Of a DNA stretch of 64,000 nt, positions 43,829-52,549 are shown one piece after another. The position numbers and the translations under genes were made by a program. Source of the DNA: Acuticoccus kalidii (GTDB taxonomy: Bacteria; Pseudomonadota; Alphaproteobacteria; Rhizobiales; Amorphaceae); contig NZ_JAKGCS010000006.1 in the NCBI RefSeq assembly GCF_021556395.1, forward strand, positions 124,001-188,000. The letters run 5' to 3'. How positions within the stretch are numbered: the stretch's first letter is position 1; each line of letters opens with the position of its first letter. The notes under the pieces were generated by a model. It did not search any database, was not told the origin of the DNA, and worked only from the letters and a program-made list of their open reading frames with translations.

Positions 43829-46754
43829 GGAGGCGGCTCCCTTCGGGATCGACATGGCGATAGGGGGTGACGATGACGGGCGTTTCACCACCGCGCACCG
43901 GATCGGCCGCGACGAGGCGTTCGCCATGGCGCGCCGGCCCGTTCGCGAGGAGGGCGAGGGCGATCTGCGCGCCGAGGACGGGGCTGTAGGTCGAGGCGGT
44001 GACGTGGCCTTCCGACCGGCCGCTCGGGCCGACGAGATGGGCGCCGGTGCGGATCGGCGCGTTGCCATCGGCACGCAGGCCGACGAGGCGGAGACGCTCC
44101 GGCGCACAAAGGGCGGGCCGGTTCATCAACACTGAGCCGACGAAGGGTTTCGCCGCGGCGAGCTTTTCGAGGCCGAGATCGTGGAGCGTGGTGCGCCCGT
44201 CGAGCTCGCCGCCCGCGACGTGTCCCTTCTCGATGCGGAGTGCGCCGAGCGCCTCGGTGCCATAGGGCTGAATGCCGTGCGGCGCACCGGCGGCGAGGAT
44301 CGTCTCCCAGACGCCGAGCCCGTGATGGGCGCCGCAGAACACCTCATAGGCGTTCTCGCCCGAGAAGGAGAGGCGGGCGATGCGCACGTCCGCCGCGCCG
44401 ATGCGGCCGGTGCGGATCGCCATCATCGGAAACGCGTCGGCCGCGAGGTCGATGCCGTCCACCACCGCCGCCAGGGTCGCGCGGGCGAGGGGGCCGGCGA
44501 CGGCCATCGTCGCATACGCCTCGCTCACCGAGGTGACGTGCACGCGCAGCTCCGGCCACGCGGTGGCGAGGAGATAGTCGAGATGGGCGAGCACCTTCGC
44601 CGCGTTCTGCGTGGTGGTTGTCATCAGATAGCGGTGCTCGGCGAGGCGCCAGGTGGTGCCGTCGTCGAAGACGAAGCCGTCTTCGCGCAGCATCACGCCA
44701 TAGCGCGCCTTTCCGACCGGGAGCTTGCCCCAGGCGTTGACATAGATGCGGTCGAGAAAGGCGGCGGCGTCGGGCCCCGCGACCTCGATCTTGCCGAGCG
44801 TCGAAACGTCGACGAGGCCGACCGCCTCGCGCACCGCCGTTGCCTCACGGACATAGGCGGTGGTGACGCTCTCGCCGGGACGGAGATAGGCGCGGGGGCG
44901 CAGATAGGCGCCGGCGGCGACCATCTCGGCGCCGTTCGCGATATGCCAATCGTGCATCGGTGTGCGCCGGACGGGGCGCAGATGCGCCCCCGTCGTCTCG
45001 CCCGCGAGGGCGCCGATGGCGACCGGGGTGTAAGGCGGGCGGTAGCGCGTCGTGCCGACGTCCGGGATCGGGCGGGACAGGTGCGCGGCCATCAGGGCGA
45101 GGCCGTTGAGATTGCTGGTCTTGCCCTGGTCGGTCGCCATGCCGAGCGTCGTGTAGCGCTTCAGATGCTCGACCGCCTCGAAGCCTTCGTCACGGGCGAG
45201 TGCGATGTCCTTCGCGGTGACGTCGTGCTGCATGTCGACGAACGCCTTGCCCTTGCCCGGAACATGGAAGAGGGGGGCGGGACGGTCGGCGAGGAGGTCG
45301 TCGTCGGTCTCGGGGAGTGTGGTGTCGGGCACGGCGAGGCCGAGCGCCGTCAGCGCCGCGGCGCCGGCCCGCGCGCCGGAGGCGAGCGCCTCGCCGGTGC
45401 CGAACGTGCCGTCGACCGCGCCCGCGACATGCCAATGGGTGGGAAGCGCGCCGGGGCGGAAGGCGGACAAAGCGGCGTCCCATTCGGGCTTGCCGCCGAG
45501 CTGGGCCGTGAGGTGAAGCGTCGGCATGAAGCCCGCCGAGACGCCGAGCGCGTCGGCCGCGATCCGCCGCCCGTCGGTGGTGACGATCGTCTCGACGCGC
45601 TTGCCGCCGCCGACCGCCGCGACCGTCGCTCCGGCGAGGAGTTCGGCACCGGCCGCCTCGGCAACGGCCTTGGCGGCGTGCGGAACGTCCGGCCGCGCGT
45701 CGATGATGGCGGCGACCGTGACGCCCGCCGCGGCGAGATCGCGGACGGTGCGGTAGGCGCCGTCATGGGTGGTGAAGATCGCGACGCGGCGACCGGGGGC
45801 GACGCCATATTGGTTCACGTAGGCGCGCATCGCGTCGGCGAGCATGACGCCCGGCCGGTCGTTGCTGGCGAAGACGATCGGCCGTTCGATCGCGCCGGCG
45901 GCGAGGATCACCTCGCGTGGGCGGATCGTCCAATGGCGCTGGCGCGGGAGCGGGCCGGGATCATTAGAGCCGTCGACGACCCGCTCGACCGCGCCGAAAG
46001 CGCCGTCATACTGGCCGTAGACGGTGGTGCGCGGCAGAATTTGGACGCCGCGGGTCGCAAGCTCGGCGGCGAGGGCGGCGGCGAAGTGCGGTGCGGGGCG
46101 GCCGTCGATGGCGGCGCGCTCATGGCGCAGCGCACCGCCGAAGCCGTCGCGCTCGTCGGCGATCAGGACGCGGGCGCCGGCCTCGGCCGCGGCCTTCGCC
46201 GCCATCAGCCCGGCAGGGCCGCCGCCGATTACGAGAACGTCGCAGAAGTGGTGCGCGCTTTCATAGCGGTCGGGATCGGGCTCGGTCGGGGCCTCGCCCA
46301 TCCCGGCGGCGCGGCGGATCATCGGCTCGAAGAACCGCGTCCAGGTGCCGCGCGGGCCGCCGATGAAGGTCTTATAGTAGAAGCCCGCGCCGATCAGGCC
46401 GCCGGCGAGGCCGTTCACCGCCATCAGATCGTGCCGGAGGGAGGGCCAGGCATTCTGCCCGCCCGCGACGAGGCCGTCATGGAGCGGCACCATCGTCGCG
46501 CGGGTGTTGGGCTCGCTCCGGGCACCGACGCCGAGCGAGACGAGGGCGTTGGGCTCCTCCGGCCCGGCCGAGACGACGCCGCGCGGACGGTGATATTTGA
46601 ACGAGCGGGCGACGATTTCGACACCGTTCGCAAGGAGCGCGGAGGCGAGCGTGTCGCCGGCATAACCAGTCAATGATTTGCCGGCAAAGGAAAATCGGAC
46701 CGGCGTCGTCCGGTCGATGCCGGAGCCGCCCGCGGCGAGACGATGGCCGCTCAT
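43821..46754 (-). CDS. soxA: Sarcosine oxidase subunit alpha
   Basis: A 977-residue alpha subunit. The N-terminal ferredoxin-like 2Fe-2S-fold region includes FSFAGKSLTGYAGDTLASALLANGV. The dinucleotide-binding domain has DVLVIGGGPAGLMAAKAA (about 165-185). The C-terminal third is a folate-binding aminomethyltransferase domain with RYGVMLREDGFVFDDGTTWRL. It passes the methyl group of sarcosine to tetrahydrofolate as 5,10-methylene-THF, while SoxB does the oxidation. The ATG at 46754 overlaps the soxD stop (ATGA). An apparent extension to 47396 is frame read-through. Confidence 0.96.
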   Translation of the reverse strand: MSGHRLAAGGSGIDRTTPVRFSFAGKSLTGYAGDTLASALLANGVEIVARSFKYHRPRGVVSAGPEEPNALVSLGVGARSEPNTRATMVPLHDGLVAGGQNAWPSLRHDLMAVNGLAGGLIGAGFYYKTFIGGPRGTWTRFFEPMIRRAAGMGEAPTEPDPDRYESAHHFCDVLVIGGGPAGLMAAKAAAEAGARVLIADERDGFGGALRHERAAIDGRPAPHFAAALAAELATRGVQILPRTTVYGQYDGAFGAVERVVDGSNDPGPLPRQRHWTIRPREVILAAGAIERPIVFASNDRPGVMLADAMRAYVNQYGVAPGRRVAIFTTHDGAYRTVRDLAAAGVTVAAIIDARPDVPHAAKAVAEAAGAELLAGATVAAVGGGKRVETIVTTDGRRIAADALGVSAGFMPTLHLTAQLGGKPEWDAALSAFRPGALPTHWHVAGAVDGTFGTGEALASGARAGAAALTALGLAVPDTTLPETDDDLLADRPAPLFHVPGKGKAFVDMQHDVTAKDIALARDEGFEAVEHLKRYTTLGMATDQGKTSNLNGLALMAAHLSRPIPDVGTTRYRPPYTPVAIGALAGETTGAHLRPVRRTPMHDWHIANGAEMVAAGAYLRPRAYLRPGESVTTAYVREATAVREAVGLVDVSTLGKIEVAGPDAAAFLDRIYVNAWGKLPVGKARYGVMLREDGFVFDDGTTWRLAEHRYLMTTTTQNAAKVLAHLDYLLATAWPELRVHVTSVSEAYATMAVAGPLARATLAAVVDGIDLAADAFPMMAIRTGRIGAADVRIARLSFSGENAYEVFCGAHHGLGVWETILAAGAPHGIQPYGTEALGALRIEKGHVAGGELDGRTTLHDLGLEKLAAAKPFVGSVLMNRPALCAPERLRLVGLRADGNAPIRTGAHLVGPSGRSEGHVTASTYSPVLGAQIALALLANGPARHGERLVAADPVRGGETPVIVTPYRHVDPEGSRLHG

Positions 46755-47023
46755 CGGGCTTCTCCTTCGCCCCATGGGCCGGCGAGCGATGCGCCGTACA
46801 CCGCGTGCGTGACCGTATCGCGGGTGACGCGGACGATGGCGCGGCAGCCGGCGGTGTGTTGCCAGTGTTCGGCGTGGCGGCCGCGCGGATTGCGGCGGGC
46901 GTGGACGAAGTCGGACCAGGCGTCGGCGGAGGCGTCCGGCGCGGGGCGGACCTTTGTGGCGTCGCCGATATAGGTGAACTCGCTCACCTCGCGCGGGCCG
47001 CAATGGGGGCAGGGGATCAGCAT
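46751..47023 (-). CDS. soxD: Sarcosine oxidase subunit delta
   Basis: A 90-residue zinc-binding subunit. MLIPCPHCGPREVSEFTY holds the CxxC pair, and HWQHTAGC near residue 58 supplies further ligands. Normal family length. It begins eight bases after soxB ends and overlaps soxA. Confidence 0.95.
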   Translation of the reverse strand: MLIPCPHCGPREVSEFTYIGDATKVRPAPDASADAWSDFVHARRNPRGRHAEHWQHTAGCRAIVRVTRDTVTHAVYGASLAGPWGEGEAR

Positions 47024-47031
47024 GGCAAGGC

Positions 47032-48288
47032 CTAGTGAAGCTGCGGGACGGGGCCGGTGCCCGCCTCGTCGATGACGCGGCCGGTGCGGAAGCGGTCCAG
47101 CGTGAAGGCGGCGTTCTGCGGGTGGGGCGTATCGCGGGCGATGGTGTGGGCGAAGCAAAAGCCCGAGGCGGGCGTCGCCTTGAACCCGCCATAACACCAG
47201 CCGGCATTGAGATAGAGCCCGTCGATCGGCCCCTTGGTGATGATCGGCGAGCCGTCCATCGACATGTCCATGATGCCGCCCCATTGGCGCAGGAGCCGAA
47301 CGCGGGAGATGTTGGGGAACATCGCCGTCGCGAGCGCGGCGACGTCGCGCACGATCGGCAGATTGCCGCGCTGGGCGTAGGAGTTGTAGCCGTCAATGTC
47401 GCCGCCGAAGACGAGGCCGCCTTTGTCGGATTGCGAGATATAAAGATGCCCCGCGCCGAGCGTGACGACGGTGTCGATGATCGGCTTCAACGGCTCCGAC
47501 ACGAAGGCCTGGAGGACGTGGCTCTCGATCGGCAGATCGTCGAGGCCGGCGAGCGCCATCACCTGGCTCGTCGAACCGGCGACCGCGACGCCGACCTTCG
47601 GCGCGCGGATCTCCCCGCGGCTCGTGGCGACGCCGACGATCCGGTCGCCCTCCCGCAGGAAGCCCGTCACCTCGGCATTCTCGACGATGTCGACGCCGAG
47701 ACGGTCGGCCCCACGCGCATAGCCCCAGGCGACGGCATCGTGCCGAGCGGTGCCGGCGCGCGGTTGGAGAAGGCCGCCGACGATGGGGAACCGCGCCGAA
47801 GGGCTCGTGTCGAGATGGGGGACCATCGCGGTGACGGCGTCGCGGTCGAGGAGTTCGGCGTCGATCCCCTCGAAGCGCATCGCGTTGCCGCGCGCGGCAT
47901 AGGCGTCGAGTTGGGCCGGCGTGTGAGCGAGATTGAGGACGCCGCGCTGGGAGAACATCACATTGTAATTGAGGTCGCGCGAGAGGCCCTCCCAGAGCTT
48001 CATCGACAGCTCATAGAAGGCCGCGTTCTGCGGCAGGCGGTAGTTCGAGCGCACGATGGTCGTGTTACGGCCGACATTGCCGCCGCCGATCCAGCCCTTC
48101 TCGACGACGGCGATGTCGGTGAGGCCGTGCTCCTTGGCGAGATAATAGGCGGTCGCGAGGCCGTGGCCGCCGCCGCCGACGATGATTGCGTCATAGGTCG
48201 GCTTGGGCGCGGCGGCGCGCCATTGGCGCGGCCAGTCCCGATTGCCTGTAAGCGCGCCTCTGACCAGCGCGGCGGCCGAAAATCGCAT
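47032..48288 (-). CDS. soxB: Sarcosine oxidase subunit beta
   Basis: A 418-residue flavoprotein. The FAD site is AIIVGGGGHGLATAYYLA. His183 in GTARHDAVAWGYA corresponds to the histidine that carries covalent FMN in characterised SoxB. It oxidises sarcosine to glycine plus a one-carbon unit and reduces oxygen to peroxide. ATG start with a strong GGGAGGGG site. First gene of soxBDAG, facing a divergent oxidase gene. No glyA, purU or folD is present in the window. Confidence 0.96.
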   Translation of the reverse strand: MRFSAAALVRGALTGNRDWPRQWRAAAPKPTYDAIIVGGGGHGLATAYYLAKEHGLTDIAVVEKGWIGGGNVGRNTTIVRSNYRLPQNAAFYELSMKLWEGLSRDLNYNVMFSQRGVLNLAHTPAQLDAYAARGNAMRFEGIDAELLDRDAVTAMVPHLDTSPSARFPIVGGLLQPRAGTARHDAVAWGYARGADRLGVDIVENAEVTGFLREGDRIVGVATSRGEIRAPKVGVAVAGSTSQVMALAGLDDLPIESHVLQAFVSEPLKPIIDTVVTLGAGHLYISQSDKGGLVFGGDIDGYNSYAQRGNLPIVRDVAALATAMFPNISRVRLLRQWGGIMDMSMDGSPIITKGPIDGLYLNAGWCYGGFKATPASGFCFAHTIARDTPHPQNAAFTLDRFRTGRVIDEAGTGPVPQLH

Positions 48289-48378
48289 CCTGCCCCTCCC
48301 GAAACCGGGGCCGCTTTAACCGGATGGACGGCGCCGCGTCACGCAGGATCGGAAAATTGCGTGGCCATCATCGGCGAT

Positions 48379-48455
48379 TGCGATCGCGCAATATTCGTAC
48401 GCAACGATGATGCTATGATGTCCAAAGCATACAACCATCGATAATCGCGATCGCA
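48379..48455. promoter_or_regulatory. Paired inverted TGCGATCGCG sites between soxB and the divergent oxidase gene
   Basis: TGCGATCGCG lies at 48379-48388 on the plus strand and at 48446-48455 on the minus strand, 67 bp apart centre to centre. The first copy is inside a longer inverted repeat (ATTGCG-ATCG-CGCAAT, 48377-48392). Both lie in the 269-base shared promoter region. They are candidate operators for the GlxA-type regulator encoded two genes on. Confidence 0.4.
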
Positions 48456-48557
48456 CCGAAATCTGCGTCGCATTTCTATTCTTATACGTCGTGTTTTGGG
48501 TGATTTGCCGTCCGAGCGGCGCGCACGCCTTTATGGCCATGTCCGAGGAGTGTTGCG

Positions 48558-49901
48558 ATGGCCTTCCCGACTTCTGCGCGTTTCGTGATCATCGGGGCCG
48601 GTATTCACGGCCTGTCGACGGCGCTTCATCTCGCCCGCGGCCTCAAGGCCCGCCAGGCCGGGACCGGCGCGGATATCCTCGTGATCGACAAAGGCGGCAT
48701 CGCCGCCGGCGCATCCGGTATCGCGTGCGGCGTGGTGCGCAACAACTATTTCCAGCCGGCGATGCGCGAGCTGATGGCCCATTCCGTGGCGCTCTGGGAG
48801 GAGAACCGGGAGGCGCTGCACTATAATCCGGTCGGCTATATGCAAATCAGCCCCGAGGCGATGCACGGCGACGTCGCCGCGATCCACGCCGAGCAGCAGG
48901 CGATCGGCTATGAGAGCACCTTCGTGGAAGGGGAGGCGGACAGCGCGCGCTATATGCGCGGCCTCTTCGACGACTGGCAGGCGAAGGGCATCACCTCCGT
49001 TCTGCACGAGAAGCGCGGCGGATACGCCCACAATGCCGCCGCGATCTGCGGCCTTGCCGGCATGGCGGAGGCGGAAGGCGTCCGCATTCTCACCGGCGTG
49101 ACCGTGAAGGGCTTCACCTTCGGCCACAACAGCGACGCGATCGTCGCCGTGGAGACCGACCGGGGGCGCATCGAATGCGGCGAAATCGTCGTCGCGCCGG
49201 GTCCATGGGTGCGCGATTTCTGGGCGATGCTCGACCTGCCCGGCCGGATCACGGTGCGTGACGCCACGGGCGAGGATATCGACGACGTGCCGATGTGGCG
49301 CTTCTGGCAGCTCGAAGAAGGGGTGCTCGGCGTGCCGCTCTCGGACTTTCGGACCAACGAAGGCCAAGCCCCGCCGGTCCTCCATGTGGACAGCGACGCG
49401 CCGCTGGTGAGCGATGTCGACGGTTCGCTCATCACCGAAGAAATGTGGGGAATTTATTATAAGCCCGATCCGCAATTTGGCGGGATCCAAGGCGGCGCGT
49501 CACCCTATCCGGTGGAGGGCGATGCCGACACCGTGGCGCTCGATCCATACGGACCGGCCTCGCCGGAGTTCGTCTCCTCGCCTGAATTCGCCCATATGTG
49601 GGCGTCTGCGCTCGCCCATTGCCACAAGCGTTTCGAGGGGATGTCGCATCGCTATAAGCGGGAGCCGTCGGGCGGGCTCGGGTGCTTCACGCCCGACTCG
49701 TTCCCGGTGTTCGATCGCATGCGTCCAAATGCATATATGATCGCCGATTCCAACCATGGATATAAAATGCTCGGCGTGGGACAACTTGTGGCATGTGAGT
49801 TGTTGGGCGAACCGAGCGCGCTCCTGGCGCCGTTCCGATTCGACCGATACGCGGCGGGCGCGCTGCATCCCGTCTCCCACAGCCCATTTCCTTGGAGCTG
49901 A
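48558..49901 (+). CDS. FAD-dependent oxidoreductase, SoxB-like (DAO family)
   Basis: A 447-residue flavoenzyme with FVIIGAGIHGLSTALHLARG and a SoxB-style VVRNNYFQPAMREL stretch. His158 in GGYAHNAAAICGLAG aligns with the covalent-FMN histidine of SoxB by context. A GAGGAG site precedes the ATG. It is probably an N-methyl amino-acid or amine oxidase, acting on dimethylglycine, a methylaminobutanoate or similar. The substrate is not decided. Divergent from soxB and directly followed by a regulator gene (15-base gap). Confidence 0.85.
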   Translation: MAFPTSARFVIIGAGIHGLSTALHLARGLKARQAGTGADILVIDKGGIAAGASGIACGVVRNNYFQPAMRELMAHSVALWEENREALHYNPVGYMQISPEAMHGDVAAIHAEQQAIGYESTFVEGEADSARYMRGLFDDWQAKGITSVLHEKRGGYAHNAAAICGLAGMAEAEGVRILTGVTVKGFTFGHNSDAIVAVETDRGRIECGEIVVAPGPWVRDFWAMLDLPGRITVRDATGEDIDDVPMWRFWQLEEGVLGVPLSDFRTNEGQAPPVLHVDSDAPLVSDVDGSLITEEMWGIYYKPDPQFGGIQGGASPYPVEGDADTVALDPYGPASPEFVSSPEFAHMWASALAHCHKRFEGMSHRYKREPSGGLGCFTPDSFPVFDRMRPNAYMIADSNHGYKMLGVGQLVACELLGEPSALLAPFRFDRYAAGALHPVSHSPFPWS

Positions 49902-49916
49902 GCAACCGGATGAACA

Positions 49917-50909
49917 ATGGTCGACACCGATCTTCACCGCATCGCTGACGACGACGGCGGGGGCATCCGGACGAAAACGATCCTGGTCGTCCTCGTCGAT
50001 GCCTTCTCGCTCCTGAGCCTTGCTTCTTTCATCGAGCCCTTCCGCTCGGCCAACCGCATTCTCGGCCAGGCCGCTTACGATGTGCAGCTCGCGACGCTGT
50101 CGGGCGCCCCGGCGATGTCCTCCGGCGGCATCGCGATCGCGCCGGGCCATGCGCTCGCCGACGCGCCGCCCGCGAATGTCGTGATGCTGTGCACCGGCCT
50201 CATCGTCGAGCCGCCGGGGCGGGACGATATCGTCGCCCAATTGCGGCGGCGCGTGCGGGCCGGAGAGTGCGTCGGGGCGATCGCGACGGGCGCCTGGCTT
50301 CTCGGCGCGGCGAAACTTCTCGACGGCTATCGTGCGACGATCCATTGGGAGAGCCGGGCCGCTTTCGCTGCGGCGCATCCCGAGGTGGACGTGACGGAGT
50401 CTCTCTACGAGATCGACCGGACGCGGCTCACCTCCGCCGGCGGCACCGCCTCGATCGATCTCGTCGCCGCCATCGTCACCGCCGATCACGGGGTCGGCGT
50501 CTCGCGTCAGATGGCGAACCTCGTGCAGCATGAGCGCATCCGCGCCAAAGGCGATCGGCAGCGGCCGGCCAACGAGCCCGATCTCGTCGGCAAGCCGGAG
50601 GCGATCGCGCGGATCATCCAGCGCATGGCGGCGAATTTGGAGGATCCACTCGCCGCAAGCGTCCTCGCCGACGAGGCGGGCCTGTCGGTGCGTCAGGTCG
50701 AGCGCCTGTTTCGGCGGCATGTCGAGATGACGCCGACCGCCTATTATATCCGCCTGCGCCTCACGCGCGCGCGAGAGCTATTGCGCCAGACGAGCGCCTC
50801 GATCCTCGATGTCGCCATCGCGACCGGATTTTCGTCGCAATCCCATTTCGCGCAGGCCTATCGGGGCGCGTTCGGCATCAGCCCCTCCGAGGAGCGGCGC
50901 GGCGGCTGA
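49917..50909 (+). CDS. GlxA/GbdR-type AraC family regulator
   Basis: A 330-residue regulator. The N-terminal DJ-1/PfpI-like (GATase-1) sensor domain includes FIEPFRSANRILGQ and GAIATGAWLLGAAKLLDGYRATIHWE. The C-terminal AraC helix-turn-helix pair includes LADEAGLSVRQVERLF and ILDVAIATGFSSQSHFAQAYRGAFG. GbdR and relatives in this family activate glycine betaine, dimethylglycine and sarcosine catabolism, which fits the neighbours. It is cotranscribed with the SoxB-like oxidase. Confidence 0.92.
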   Translation: MVDTDLHRIADDDGGGIRTKTILVVLVDAFSLLSLASFIEPFRSANRILGQAAYDVQLATLSGAPAMSSGGIAIAPGHALADAPPANVVMLCTGLIVEPPGRDDIVAQLRRRVRAGECVGAIATGAWLLGAAKLLDGYRATIHWESRAAFAAAHPEVDVTESLYEIDRTRLTSAGGTASIDLVAAIVTADHGVGVSRQMANLVQHERIRAKGDRQRPANEPDLVGKPEAIARIIQRMAANLEDPLAASVLADEAGLSVRQVERLFRRHVEMTPTAYYIRLRLTRARELLRQTSASILDVAIATGFSSQSHFAQAYRGAFGISPSEERRGG

Positions 50910-51002
50910 CGGCCGCAACCTCTATCGCGTGGGCGGGTCGAGCCATTATCCTGTCGCAAACCGCAACGAGGCCGGGCGGCGCGGTTCGCCCGCGAAGGAG
51001 CC

Positions 51003-52514
51003 ATGCCCGACACCAACGCTACCGACACCAACGCCGTCGACGCGAGCGAGCGGACGCAGGCGGCGGTGGTCGCCTATCTCTCGACCCTATCCGACACGGC
51101 GCCGATCACGACGCATCTGTCGCGCGTCTTCCTGCTTCCCGATCGGGTGCTGAAGCTGAAGCGGGCCCGGACGTTGCCCTTCGTCGACTATGAAGCGCTC
51201 GCGACGCGGGAGCATTTTTGCCGTCACGAGGTCGAGGTGAACCGCCGTTTCGCCCCGGCGCTCTACAGCGCGGCGCGCCCCGTCACGCGCGAGGGGGACC
51301 GGCTCTCGCTCGATGGACCGGGCGAGGTCGTCGACTGGGTGGTCGACATGAAGCGTTTCGACGGGGACAGCCAGTTCGACACGATGGTCGAGCGGGGGAC
51401 ACTCGACGGCGACATGGTCGACGCGCTCGCCGTCCGAATCGCGGCGCTCCACCGCGAGGCGCCGGTCGCGCGCCTCACCGACCAGGCGGAGCGGGTCGCA
51501 GAACTGTGCCGCCAGCTCCACGACGATCTCGCGCCGCAGCTCGCGAGCGAAGCCGACCGTGCCGCGCTCGGCCGGTGGCGGGCGGCGGCGGAGACGGCGC
51601 TTGCGCGCCAGAGGGACGAGCTCGGCCGCCGGGCGCGGCATGGTTTCGTCCGCCGCTGCCATGCCGATCTTCACCTGTCCAATATCTGCCTGTGGCAAGG
51701 CGAGCCGACCCCCTTCGACGCGATCGAGTTCGACGAGGATATGGCGACGATCGACGTCCTCTATGACGTCGCGTTCGTTCTCATCGACCTTGCCCATCGC
51801 GGGCGGCGCGATCTGTCGATGCGTCTCCTCTCGCGTTATCTCGAGGCGACGCGCGACTATCGCGGTCTTGCCGTGCTGCCGCTCTTCATGGCGAACCGGT
51901 TGATGGTTCGCGCGCTCGTCGGGGCCATCAAGGGCCGCGACCCGCGCCCCTATCTCGACGAGGCGCTCGCCGCGATCGCCCGGCCACCCGCACCGCACCT
52001 CGTCGCGATCGGAGGGCGGTCCGGTACCGGCAAGACGACGATCGCCCGCGCCCTCGCGCCGACGCTGAACGCGGTGGTGATCCGCACCGACGCGGTGCGC
52101 AAGGAGCTCACGGACGCGGGCGTGGGGGCTCACCTTCCGGCGAGCGCCTACGTTTTGGCGCAGCGCGCCGCGGTCTACCGGCGGATGCTTGTCGACGCGC
52201 GCCGCGCGATCCGGGCGGGCTGGCCGGTCATCCTCGACGGCACCTTCCTCGAGCCTGAGTGGCGCGAGGCGGTGGGGGAGGCCGCGGCCGCATGGGGCGT
52301 CGCCTTTTCCGGGATCTGGCTCGAGGCGGGCACGGAGACGCTCGCGGCCCGCGTCACCGCCCGCACCAACGATCTATCCGACGCCGACGCCGCCGTGGTC
52401 CGCGCCCAGGCCGACGCCGAGATCGGCCCGATGCGCTGGAGCCGCGTCGACGCCTCGGGCTCCGCCGAGCGCGTCGCGATGCGGGCCGAGGCGGCGCTCG
52501 GCGAGACGGGCTGA
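51003..52514 (+). CDS. Aminoglycoside phosphotransferase-like / P-loop kinase fusion
   Basis: A 503-residue two-part protein. The N-terminal half (to about 330) is APH-like with the catalytic loop CHADLHLSNIC and a following DAIEFDEDM. The C-terminal half is a P-loop kinase with Walker A GRSGTGKTT (about 340) and a gluconate-kinase-like ending. Such fusions are common in alphaproteobacteria and have no established substrate. A GAAGGAG site supports the start. It converges with the DNA ligase gene. Confidence 0.85.
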   Translation: MPDTNATDTNAVDASERTQAAVVAYLSTLSDTAPITTHLSRVFLLPDRVLKLKRARTLPFVDYEALATREHFCRHEVEVNRRFAPALYSAARPVTREGDRLSLDGPGEVVDWVVDMKRFDGDSQFDTMVERGTLDGDMVDALAVRIAALHREAPVARLTDQAERVAELCRQLHDDLAPQLASEADRAALGRWRAAAETALARQRDELGRRARHGFVRRCHADLHLSNICLWQGEPTPFDAIEFDEDMATIDVLYDVAFVLIDLAHRGRRDLSMRLLSRYLEATRDYRGLAVLPLFMANRLMVRALVGAIKGRDPRPYLDEALAAIARPPAPHLVAIGGRSGTGKTTIARALAPTLNAVVIRTDAVRKELTDAGVGAHLPASAYVLAQRAAVYRRMLVDARRAIRAGWPVILDGTFLEPEWREAVGEAAAAWGVAFSGIWLEAGTETLAARVTARTNDLSDADAAVVRAQADAEIGPMRWSRVDASGSAERVAMRAEAALGETG

Positions 52515-52549
52515 CGCCGCGGCCGGTGCGATCCGCGCAAGCGGGGGCG

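Noticed and set aside
43821..47396. A single 1,191-residue frame covering soxA, soxD and part of soxB
   Set aside because: soxA begins at the ATG at 46754 with its conserved start. The upstream part is shadow of soxD and soxB in another frame.
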